From Mauremys mutica (Eukaryota; Chordata; Testudines; Geoemydidae): DNA of 64,000 nt. This document shows, in pieces, positions 12,714 through 22,700 of the stretch. The stretch lies in NCBI RefSeq assembly GCF_020497125.1, contig NC_059077.1:28905340-28969339 (forward strand), in the 5' to 3' direction. Made by a program: the position numbers and the translations under genes. Within the stretch, counting starts at the first letter, position 1. Each line of letters begins with the position of its first letter. The notes beneath the pieces are model-generated. The model made no database searches, was not told the origin of the DNA, and saw nothing but the letters and a program-made list of their open reading frames with translations.

Positions 12714-13180
12714 GAAAGATGTGGACAAATTGGAGAGTCCAGAGAAGAGAAAAAAATGATAAATGCTTTAGAAACCCTGACCTATGAGGAAAGGTTAAAA
12801 AATATGAGAAAAGAAAAGAAGACTGGGGAGAGTGCGAGGGACACCTGATAAGTCTTCAGATATGTTAAGGACTGTTATAAAGAGGAGGATGATGCTCCAT
12901 ATCCAGTGAAGGTAGGACAAATAGTAATGGGCTTAATCTGCAGAAAGGGAGAATTAAGTCCGAACATTTTTCCTAATATCTAACTTTAAGGGTAGTTAAG
13001 CACTGGAATAGGCTTCCAAAGAAGGTTGTGGAATCCCCATCACTGGAGGTTTTCAAGAACAGGCTGGAGAAACTTGTATCAGGAATGGTCTAAGTTTACT
13101 TGATCCTGCCTCAGTGTAGGGGAGCTGGACTAGATGACTTCTTGAGGACACTTCCAGTGCTGCTTTTCTGTGATTAGGAA
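11157..13180 (+). mobile_element. CR1 non-LTR retrotransposon, 5'-truncated relic
   Basis: This is the reverse-transcriptase half and 3' end of a CR1 LINE. Landmarks in order: an RT N-terminal region (about 11157-11354, ending LKIKKESYKKWKHGQIA), a 'YLDFSKAF' block at about 12065-12090, the catalytic FADD box at 12319-12330, then the thumb/3' region and a CTGTGATT-type end near 13175. Many stops and frame changes make it a dead copy. CR1 elements copy themselves by target-primed reverse transcription and usually lose the 5' end, as here, where the endonuclease half is missing. The 3' end carries the ATTCTATG-like terminus family rather than the one seen at 14025. Confidence 0.9.
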
Positions 13181-13231
13181 AGGGGGCTAAATTTGTAAAA
13201 TAAATTATTTACCAATGTGTATGATTGTATC

Positions 13232-13577
13232 CAGTGGCGTAGCCAGGTTTTCAGCATAGGGGGAGCAAAAACCATAAAGGTGCCCCCCCTTGGCTCCCCC
13301 TCTGGTCACGCCCTCTTGGCTCCCCCTCTGGCCACGCCCCCAGACCGGACCCCCCCTCCGCTCACCTTCCCTCCTGCGCTGCTGCCTGTCCCTGGCTCCT
13401 GTCCCAGCGCTCGGTTGCGCCTGCACCGGCCAGCAGGCGCAGCTTCCATGCTGGCCTGCCGCCCCGTGGCTCCTCCGGCCGTGTGGCTGGCAGTGCCGGC
13501 CAGCAGGCGCCGCTTCCGCACCTGCCGGCCTGAGGGGAAGTGGTTGCTTCCGCTGAATCCCGCCAGCTACGCTACTG
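13232..13577. mobile_element. GC-rich hAT-type miniature element
   Basis: The element starts CAGTGGCGTAGCCAGG and ends CCAGCTACGCTACTG, imperfect terminal inverted repeats of about 15 bp. It is flanked by exact 8-bp direct repeats ATTGTATC (13224-13231 and 13578-13585). An 8-bp duplication with a CAG terminus is diagnostic of the hAT superfamily. The 346-bp interior is strikingly GC- and C-rich for this AT-rich window and encodes no transposase, so this is a non-autonomous copy. Long frames that cross it on both strands are by-products of its composition. Confidence 0.92.
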
Positions 13578-13589
13578 ATTGTATCCATC

Positions 13590-14023
13590 TCTACTCCTGG
13601 ATTCCAGGTAGTAGTGTTTCCCCACAGAGTCTTTCATCAACTATAGCTCACATCAGCTATGGCTCACAATCATCATCCATACCTTTGTCATCTTCCTGCT
13701 AGACTGACTGTAGTGTGCTCTACTTAGAGCTACTAGACATCCAGTTGGAAGCTCTTTTTGGTGCAGATTACAGCTGCCTCCCTCTGAATAAGCTAGGCTG
13801 TTGTTCAGCATATCTATATTTAGCACAGGCTTCTAGCAGATTTCCTCAGTTAAGATCAGTGGAGTAGCTTGTGCTGTTTTCTGGGGCTGAACTCTTCCAG
13901 TCTGGCAGCAGGGATGTCTCACTTAAGGGCCCCTGACTATGGAATTTATTCCCCTTGACAGTCTGCCAGAGCCCGTGTCTAGGGCACAATGTTAGACTTG
14001 TTTACTTAGGGTCCCCCCACTAT
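13590..14023. other. No recognised feature
   Basis: Unremarkable noncoding DNA between the hAT miniature element and the minus-strand CR1. Confidence 0.5.
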
Positions 14024-14680
14024 TATAAGAACATAAGAATAGCCACACTGGGTCAGACCAAAGGTCCATCTAGCCCACTATCCTGTCTTCAGACAGTGGC
14101 CAATACCAGGTGCCCCAGAGGGAATGAACAGAACAGGTAATCATTAAGTGATCCATCCCCTGTCGCTCATTCCCAGCTTCTGGCAAACAGAGGCTAGGGA
14201 CACATCTCTGCCCATCCTGGCTAATAGCCATTGATGGACCTATCCTCCATGAATTTATCTAGTTCTTTTTTGAAACCTGGTATAGTCTTGGTCTTCACAA
14301 CATCATCTGGCAAGGAGTTCCTCAAGCTGACTGTGTGTTGTGTGGAAAAAGACATTCTTGTGTTTGTTTTAAACCTGCTGCCTATTAATTTTATTTGGTG
14401 ACCCCTAGTTTGTGTGTTATAACACTTCCTTATTTACATTCTCCATACCAGTCATGATTTTATAGACCTCTATCATATCCTCCTTAGTCATCTCTTTTCC
14501 AAGATGAAAAGTCCAAGTCTTATTAATCTCTCCTCATATGGAAGCTGTTCCATATGCCTACTCCTTTTTTGTTGCCCTTTTCTGAACCCTTTCCAATTCC
14601 AATATATCTTTTCTGAGATGGGGAGACCACATCTGCATGCAGTATTCAAGATGGGGGCGTACCATGGATTTATATAGCGG

Positions 14681-15259
14681 TTAGATGATATTTTCTGTCT
14701 CTATCCCTTTCTTAATGATTCCCAACATTCTGTTCACTTTTTTGACTGCTGCTGAATATTGAGTGGATATTTTCAGAGATCTGCAATGACTCCAAGATCT
14801 TTCTTGAGCGGTAACAGCTAATTTAGACCCCATTATTTTATATGTATAGGTGGGATTATGTTTTCCAATGTGCATTACTTTGCATTTATCAACATTGAAT
14901 TTCATCTGCCATTCTGTTGCTCAGTCACCCAGTTTTGTGAGATCCTTTTGTAGTTCTTTGGAGTCAGCTTGGGACTTAACTATCTTGAGTGGTTTTATAT
15001 AATCTGCAAATTTTGCCACCTCACCGTTTACCCTTTTTTCCAGATCATTTATGAATATGTTGAACAGTCCCTGGGGGGACATACTATTTACCTCTCTCCA
15101 CTCTGAAAACTGACCATTTATTCCTTCCCTTTGTTTCTTATCTTTTAACCAGCTACCAATCCATGGGAGGACCTTCCCTCTTATCCCATGACAGCTTATT
15201 TTGCTTAAGAGCCTTTTGTGAGCGACCTTGTCGAAGGCTTTCTGAAAATCTAAGTACAC
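14681..15259 (-). pseudogene. CR1 reverse transcriptase remnant with altered catalytic box
   Basis: The minus-strand frame 14921-15259 begins YLDFQKAFDKVAHKRLLSKI and continues through the palm domain to AKFADYIK. The second catalytic aspartate of the FADD box (14999-15010) reads Tyr, so this copy would lack polymerase activity even where the frame is open. A second open block at 14681-14905 (MKFNVDKCKVMHIGK) follows after a stop. Residues of the post-RT region are recognisable, including KKVNRMLGIIKKG. Confidence 0.85.
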
Positions 15260-16591
15260 TATATATCCACTGGGTGCACCTTGTCCACATGCTTGTTGAC
15301 ACCCTCAAAGAATTCTAGTAGATTGGTGAGGCGTGATTTCCCTTTACAAAAACCATGTTGACTTTTCCCCAACAAATTATATTCATCCATGTGTCTGACA
15401 ATTTTGTTCTTTACTGTAGTTTCAATCAGTTTCCCTGGTACTGAAGTCAGGCTTATTGGCCTGTAATTGCCAGGATCACCTCTGGAGCCATTTTAAAAAA
15501 TTGGCGTCACATAAGCCATCCTCCAGTCATTTGGTACAGAAGATGATTTAAATGATAGGTTACAGTCTACAGTTAGTAGTTCTGAAATTTCATATTTGAG
15601 TTCCTTCAGAACTCTTGGGTGAATATCATCTGGTTCTGGTGACTTATTACTGTTTAGTTTATCAGTTTATTCCAAAAACCTCCTCTAATGACACCTCAAT
15701 CTGGGACAGTTTCTCAGCTGTCACCTAAAAAGAATGGCTCATGTTTGGGAATCTCCCTCACATCCTCAGCCATGAAGATGGATGCAAAGAATTCATTTAG
15801 TTTCTCTGCAATGACCTTATCATCCTTGAGTGCTCCTTTAACATTTCTATCATCCAGTGGCCCCACTGGTTGTGTAGCGGGCTTGCTGCTTCTGATGTAC
15901 TTAAAACAATTTGCTATTACTTTGAGTCTTTGGCTAGCTGTTCTTCAAATTCCCTTTTTTGGCCTTCTTAATTATATTTTTACACTTCATTTGCCAGAGT
16001 TTATGCTCCTTTCTATTTTCCTCACTAGGTTTTAACTTCCACTTTTTAAAGAATGCTTTTTTGTCTCTCACTGCTCCTTTTACTTTGTTAGTTAGCCATG
16101 GTGGCCCTTTTTTGGTTCTCTTACTATGTTTTTAAATTTGGGGTATACATTTAAGTTGAACTTCTATTATGGTGTCTTTAAAAAGTTTCCAGGCAGATTG
16201 CAGAAATTTCACTTTTGGCGCTGTACCTTTTAGTTTCTGTTTAACTAACTTCCTCATTTTTGTGTGGTCCCCCTTTCTGAAATTAAATGCTACAGTGTTG
16301 GGCTGCTGTTTGTGGTGTTTTCCCCACCACAGCGATGTTAAATTTAATTATATTATGATCACTATTACCAACAAGTCCAGCTATACTCATGTCTTGGACC
16401 AGATCCTGTGCTCCATTTAGGACTAAATCAAGAAGAGCCTCTCATTTTGTGGGTTGCAGGACTAGCTGCTCCAAGAAGCAGTCATTTTAAGGTGTCAAGA
16501 AACTTCATCTCTGCATCCTGTCCTGAGGTGACATGGACCCAGTCAATATGGGGATAGTTGAAATCCCCCCTTATTATTGAGTTTTTTATTT

Positions 16592-16789
16592 TTATAGCCT
16601 CTCTAATCTCATTGAGCATTTCACAGTTACTATCACCATCCTTGTCAGGTGGTCGATAATATATCCTACGGCTATATTCTTATTATTAGAGCATTGAATT
16701 ACTAACCATAGAGATTCTATGGTACAGTTTGGTTCCTTTAAGATTTTTACTTCATTTGATTCTATGCTTTCTTTCACATATAGTGTCAC
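16592..16789 (-). pseudogene. CR1 endonuclease-domain remnant
   Basis: The minus-strand frame reads LYVKESIESNEVKILKEPN and then TIESLWLVIQCSNNKNIAVG. This corresponds to the apurinic-like endonuclease domain of CR1 ORF2, upstream of the RT. The frame then drifts and is lost near the 5' truncation. The domain nicks target DNA to start reverse transcription in active elements. Confidence 0.7.
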
Positions 16790-16800
16790 TCCCCCACCAC

Positions 16801-17335
16801 CACCAAATTGTGTTTCTGAGTTGTTTTTATCCCTGACAAAATGGTTACTAACATTTCTGGAGACGAGAGTAGTGGGTCCTGGAAGCCATGGATTTTATGA
16901 TGCTTTATGCAATTTATGGTGCTTAATTTTTCAAATAGGATCCCAGATGCTCCAGTGCAGGGCATGAGGAAATATTAAATTGGTTATTTCCTTTTTCTTT
17001 AGATTATATAATATGCCAATGCAAAAATTGCTAGGTATACACACGTCAGTATTAAACAAACAAAAATACATCTAAATTGGCAGAACTGCAACCATAATAC
17101 AACAATAATTTTCTTCCCATTTCTCCTTAACCACCAGAAAAAAATAGGAGAAACTAATTCTCTTTAAAATTTTTCCTTCATAAAAGCCTGCATGAACAGA
17201 TGAACATTCCAACATGTCCAGAAATTCAAGAATCTCAATATTGAGCCAAACACCCAGCTCCCTCCACCTAGAACCTAAATTCACAAATTTAGGGAATGTC
17301 AGCTGGAACGCCAACAGCTAAATACACAGAGAACT
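16801..17335. other. No recognised feature
   Basis: AT-rich noncoding DNA. The minus-strand frame at 17072-17314 shows no recognisable domain. Confidence 0.45.
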
Positions 17336-17429
17336 GGAAAAATAACAGGAGTCCTTGTGGCACCTTAGAGACAAACAAATTTATTAGAGCATAAGCTTTC
17401 GTGGGCTACAGCCCACTTCATCGGATGCA
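17336..17429 (+). mobile_element. tRNA-derived turtle SINE, 3' portion
   Basis: The body and 3' end of the same SINE class as at 1370 are present: a TTGTGGCACCTTAGAGAC block, AGCATAAGCTTTCGTGGGCT, and the terminal CATCGGATGCAT at about 17418-17429. The tRNA-like head is absent, so this copy is 5'-truncated or was transcribed as part of a longer repeat. The purine-rich DNA that follows to about 17600 may belong to the same insertion. No clear target duplication was seen. Confidence 0.8.
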
Positions 17430-17599
17430 TAGAATGGAACATATAAGCAGGAGATATATATACATACAGAGACCATGAAAAGGTGGGAGTTGCCCAACCA
17501 ACTCTAAGAGGCTAATTAATTAAGATGAACTGTTGTCAGCAGGAGAAAAAAAACCTTTTGTAGTGATAATTAAGATAGCCCATTTAAGATAGTTTGACA

Positions 17600-19344
17600 A
17601 AATACTTAACATGGGGGAACTGTGCAACCTCTCTCCTCCCTGGGTTACTCAGGAGCAGGCAACACTCAACGGTGTGCTCAATGTCATGATGTTTTCAACA
17701 GTAAAGGAGATCCTGAGTGTCCTCCATCCACTCCTCTGTACAGTCCTTTTACTTATAAAGGAAATTAATCTTGGTGTTGCCTCCACCTGGCAGGACCTTG
17801 TACACACTCACTGGCATGCCTGGGGAGCCTCCAGGAATAATCTATGCAATGGGTCTAACTCAAAAGTACCAATTATAAACAAGATACAACCAATATACTT
17901 TTGGATTAGAGTTGACAGACCATTAATTAAAAAAGAATGATATAAGAGATTAATTAAAATGTCAGAACCGTTTTAAATCAGTGCGGGGGGGGACTTCAAT
18001 AAATCAATTAATAAATGCAATTTACAGTAGTAAATGAAACTTACCCAATTTATATTGACACGGGCTCTATTTACCCCACCCCTGAGTATACATGCCTTAA
18101 TTTCAGAGTTCTAGACACTTGCTTTTGTGGGTGCAGTTGAAGATCTTGAAGCTGGGGACAGCACTCTGTTGGTCCAGTGAAGGCAACAAGGGGCAGAGCA
18201 ATTCTAACTTCGTGCCATTGCTAGACAACAGACTGCCTAGAGAGGTCACCCATATTCTTGGGTGGAAGCTTTTCCTGAGTGAAGAGTGCAACATGAGACC
18301 TGGTAACTACGCCACACTTGGGTAACAGTACAGCAAATGCTCTAGATATTTCACTATACCATAGCAAAGCACATCTATAGCACATAACTGTCCTTAAAAC
18401 CAACAGGCATTTAGGAACATGGAGAAGAATAAGTTTGCTCTTTATAAAGTTCTCTGCTGGCCATCCTAACAGCGTAAAACTGGAATTCATGATCACCAGG
18501 GGTCACAGGAAGAGATACTATTATTGTTTTGCCCACTGCCTTTTAATTTTTAATTTATCCTACTGGAATAAAATTCTGCTCTCAGATCTGCTTAGCAGCA
18601 GATACCCAAATGTGACAGTCTGCTCTCTTTCCATATGTGGGATTGTATTCCGTATATATGAACAGGGTAGTATATTAGTGAGGCAGTTCAGAAGACTGAT
18701 GTAAAAGCAAAATGTTGTGATGATTTAGGGAGGATGGTTTTGGGAGTTACTACAAGGATATTTGCATATTTCACAGTCAATATGAAAGGGAAAAATGTTA
18801 CAGCTTTGTTTAAGTATAAACAGTTCTTTTGTTGAAATAAATAAAATTATCCCATTTTCTATTGGGAAGATTAGTATTGTCTTTAGGCACCAAGTCTGAT
18901 CAAACAGCAGACTGTTCTCATTCAGTGGTGAAATCATAGATTGTTTTCCCCCTTTAATTGTCCCTGGACTTTCAAAATGACATCACCTGTACATTCATCA
19001 AAGCTCTATATTTGGCTTTTTTTTTGTTTGGCAAAAATTAAGTGATGAGTTGAACAACTTCCAATTTTTAAAAGATTTCTTTAAAACAATACATGTGTTT
19101 TAAATTTGTTTGGGAGGTCTTAGTAGCATAAAAGATTTTATGCCATTATTTCAATGTTCTATTTTTTTCTTCAGTTTTTTGGAACTCAGATCGTGTAGGA
19201 TCAGAAATGTTTTTGTATTGAGCAACACAAAGCAAGAGAATAAATTAGCAAGAAATGTCAGTGTTTTCCCAGTGTTTGCTTTATGGGATGTCAGCTTCCT
19301 AATATAACCAGCCTTCTAGCCACTCACATGCTCTTTTCTGGGCT
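17600..19344. other. No recognised gene
   Basis: Short frames (such as 17611-17940 plus and 18221-18496 minus) overlap on both strands without domain support. Nothing repetitive was identified. Confidence 0.45.
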
Positions 19345-20260
19345 ATGCCAGGTCTTACTTTGCCTTGCAGGTTAACAACAGGTGTAGCCCAGTCCAAGTC
19401 CCTTGGAAGCTCTCCCCTGAGATATCCAGTCCCTGGCACCGAGTATGCACAGAAATATCAGGTCTGCTGCCCCCAGAGGAAAAGCATACACTTGAAAGAC
19501 TTAACTCAGAACTTGCACTTTACTTAATGTCACAGCACTTAGATATATTTATAATGAAAAGAAGAAGTTTATTATCAAAGATTCAAATGAGTAAGGATAT
19601 TGTAAACAAAAGGTTACATATAAAACAAAATCACAATCAAAATTGCTTTCTAGAGTCTAAACTGAATAGGTATAAACCTGCTGTCCAAAGAAGTTTCTCA
19701 CCCAGAGTTTTTTTTTTGCAGTTTTTCAACAAAATTGGCTGAGATCCCATTTTCAGGAATGCAAATACTACTCATTTACTTCCTATATGCAGGATGAGGG
19801 GGTATCTTCTTTCCCTCCTTAATATACCCACAAAGTTCCTCTTCTGTCCTCAAAGACAGGATAACCATCCATGGCTTGTTTTTCCTGTGTTCAGCTTCCC
19901 TGTTGACTTCAGCTTCGTATGTAAATAGGCCTCCATTATGTTAGCTTACAATGAAATATAGACTTCTTACCTCCTGTGTGGAGGAAAACTTGTTCTTCAC
20001 CTCTGCTAGTGCGTAATGCCTTGACACAGACTGTAAGAACATTGTTTCAGGATACAGAGTATCTGTATGTACATTTCACAGTCATATTGCTGACCACTAT
20101 GACCTCAGCTTTCTTTTAAGACCTCACATGACATTCTTTGGTGAACCAGAATGCATATACCCAAATCAGGATATTCCTGTAACCTTCTTGCCAGTTGGCT
20201 TGGGACACAGCCTGGACTCTGCTGAATGGATATCCTAACACAAGGCTAGGATTCTTGTTA
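19345..20260 (-). repeat. Unclassified dispersed repeat, second copy
   Basis: Same polarity and motif order as 960-2500: a pyrimidine-rich start, an AAGTTTATTATCAAAGATT core (about 19566), TTTCTCACCCAGAG, then GACACAGACTGTAAGAAC (about 20024). Frames read through it at 19345-19742 but resemble no protein. Probably an old retroelement in antisense; class unknown. Confidence 0.35.
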
Positions 20261-20274
20261 CAAGGCCTCTATAA

Positions 20275-20580
20275 TCCCAACTGAAATCAATGGGAGTCAC
20301 TTCTACGGGTGCAGGATCAGGCCCAATTCAAAAAAAGCACTTAAACATGTGCTTAGTTTTGGGCATGTGCTTAACCCCATCCCTATTCAGCAAAGCACAT
20401 AAGCATGTGCTTAAGTTCCCTTGAAGCCAATGGGAATGAAAGGCCTGATTCAAAGCTGATTGAAATCAATGGAAAGAGTCCCATCAAATTCAATGGGATT
20501 TGGATTGGGACCTATGTGCACATTAAAAGTTAAGCATGTGCTTAAGTGCTTTGCTGGAACACCAGGGCTGTGTATTCACC
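20275..20580. repeat. Ancient dispersed repeat with AAGCATGTGCTTAA motif
   Basis: Several near-copies of the palindrome-like motif AAGCATGTGCTTAA (about 20345, 20402, 20532) are interspersed with TCAATGGGA phrases. Similar phrases occur at about 34140-34190 and 54690-54775, so this is a dispersed family. Class not recognised. Confidence 0.5.
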
Positions 20581-21403
20581 TGCTTGTCTCCTACTGCTGC
20601 ATTACCTCAATTGTGCTGCCAATTTGGAAAAATGGACATCCTCCAGCTGCCTAAGTCATAACCTGACATCTGTGGCACAGATCACCCAGAGCACACTCTG
20701 CTCCTTTCAAAAGGAGCAGCAGTCCTTACCCCATCAAGCACACTTCTGGTCTGGACCTCTCCAAGACAACAGGATTTTTGGAGTACAATACTCACTGACT
20801 CTTAGCTCTTCTCCTTTCAGGGCTGGCCAAGGAAGGATTTGACCCTTTGAATATTAGATATTAATATTAAACAGCTTACTGACCTAAATAAACAAACACA
20901 TAGATTGATTTTTGGGTATGTCCAAACTCTAGAGCTTAGTTTCTCTTTGCAATTTGATAATACACATTAACATTTATTCGGGCCCATTATTCTTTTCCGT
21001 TTGTATAGCATTACACAGAACAGTGGAGACAGACTGTGGGCAAGTAACAGACTAGCATTAAATTGTTTAAGGAGACCCAGCTAGAATTATGCAATCCTTG
21101 TTCTTCTAAACAGAGAGCTTGGTAAAAATAATTCTTTTCACAGCAACATTAGATTGGACACAGAAGACCAACTTACCGCTAGAGTGAAATCAAACAATAA
21201 CACTGCTCCTCAAGTTAAAGTCAGAAGGGTGAGAGTTGTAGGGAGGTCTCATTTGGTCCAGTTTTCCTCTCAGTTACTCGAGCTTTTCATTTGCTTAACT
21301 CCACAGACTTACTGCTGATTTACACTCTCCTTAGCATTTCTTATGCTTGGCTTAGGCAGCTCCCCACTTAGTTGTTTGGCTTTTGTGAATTCCATTCTTA
21401 GGT
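20581..21403. other. No recognised feature
   Basis: Noncoding DNA without named repeats or supported frames. Confidence 0.45.
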
Positions 21404-21562
21404 CCCTAAGTCTCCCATGCAATGTATAGGGAGCCTGGGCATCTACCTTGGGGCAGAGGATTCCACTAGGCCAGCGGGTACCTAAAAGTGAGGCATTGTA
21501 ACGCTGTGCCCAAGTCTCATTTGTGGATCTAGCCCTAAGTCACCTTTGAAAATGGAACCTAC
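21404..21562. repeat. Fragment of the 'GTGGATCTAGCCCTAAG' transposon family
   Basis: GTCCCTAAGTCTCCCATGCA at the left and TTGTGGATCTAGCCCTAAGT at the right match the terminal region of the larger decayed element at 27787-28842. The fragment is partial. Confidence 0.45.
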
Positions 21563-21780
21563 CTGCTTTTGGCAAATATTGCTCATAGGCTGATTACACC
21601 GATCACCCTCTGTAAGATGATTATGGGCCTACTTTTGAGTTTAATTGGAATATATAAGAAACAGAACATTCTCTAAAGTGACCTTTATGGATTTGGTTGA
21701 GCACTCTGAGCTCATGCAAACAATAAGCTGGGTCAATAGATACAATGAAACCAGTGTTCAACCGAAATAACTAAATAGAC

Positions 21781-22091
21781 CAGGGGTCGGCAACCTTTCA
21801 AAAGTGCTGTGCTGAGTCTTCATTTATTCACTCTAATTTAAGGTTTCATGTACCAGTAATACATTTTAACCTTTTTAGAAGGTCTCTTTCTATAAGTCTA
21901 TAATATACAACTAAACTATTGTTGTATGTAAAGTAAATAAGATTTTTAAAATGTTTAAGAAGCTTCATTTAAAATTAAATTAAAATGCAGAGCCCCCTGG
22001 ACCAGTGGCCAGGACCTGGACAGTGTGAGTGCCACTGAAAATGAGCTCGTGTGCCGTCTTCGGCACGCATGCCATAGGTTGCCTACCCCTA
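21781..22091. mobile_element. hAT-type miniature element, 311 bp
   Basis: The left end CAGGGGTCGGCAACC and right end GGTTGCCTACCCCTA form imperfect terminal inverted repeats. The exact 8-bp duplication AAATAGAC flanks the unit (21773-21780 and 22092-22099). The terminal CAGGGGT and 8-bp duplication are typical of hAT elements. The interior is AT-rich with a short GC-rich right end and has no transposase. Confidence 0.92.
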
Positions 22092-22199
22092 AAATAGACC
22101 CTTATTAAACAAGTATTTTGTGGCCTTACTGAGCTTGGCTTGTCTCTGTCTGGGTCTTCTGTGGCCAGGCCTTATGGCCAAGTCTACCTAAAGTTCAGT

Positions 22200-22700
22200 T
22201 CCCTTATGTGGTAACAGAAAGCTCCAAACTAAACATATAAAACAACCATTCTTCAGTTCTCCTCAGTCTCCACTGAAATGTTCTGCTTTGCCCCTATCCC
22301 TGGTCCCTCCTACTGCTGCTTCTCCAGCAGGATTTCCCCTTCCCCAGGAACTATGGCAGTTTACCCCTGGGATCTCCCTGATCCCTTACCAGCCCTAACT
22401 CGGGGTTTCCCCAACAGGTGCCTAACCTGCTCCCTTGGAGTCTTTTTAGCCTGTTTTCCTCAGGTTCTTTCCAGAGAAAGGAACACCTCTTGGTTCACTC
22501 TGGGGTCTCTTTCCTCTGAATGTGTTCCCAGCTCTATTTGAGTAGTGTTCTCCCTGATCTCCTTCAGCTGGGATCACTAATTACCTATACATTACTAGAT
22601 CACCAAATGAGTCTGAGGCACTGCTGCTAGGTCATAGAGAAGGCTGATCCCACCTGGCTTTAACCTGTGAGCAGATTAACCTCTCAGCTAACCTATGACA
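22200..22700 (-). repeat. Possible antisense LTR
   Basis: The pyrimidine-rich stretch ends ..CTATGACA at 22700. Read on the minus strand it would begin TGTCATAG, an LTR-like start similar to the gypsy LTRs at 42594. A matching CA end and target duplication were not found. The plus frame 22278-22541 is probably spurious. Confidence 0.3.

Larger units (their letters stand above)
14025..16800 (-). mobile_element. CR1 non-LTR retrotransposon, minus strand, 2.8 kb
   Basis: The 3' end (14025) begins with the well-known turtle CR1 terminus in reverse, AAGAACATAAGAATAGCC. Going left to right is 3' to 5' of the element: 3' noncoding region, RT remnant (14681-15259), RT N-terminal and linker DNA, and finally part of the endonuclease domain (about 16592-16789). 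The copy is cut near 16800 inside the endonuclease. It is well preserved in sequence order but carries stops and frame shifts. It lies head to tail opposite to the CR1 at 11157-13180 and belongs to a different 3'-end subfamily. Confidence 0.92.

Noticed and set aside
13205..13702. Open frames of 88-161 codons on both strands
   Set aside because: They lie in the GC-rich hAT miniature element (13232-13577). Low stop density follows from composition, and no domain is visible.
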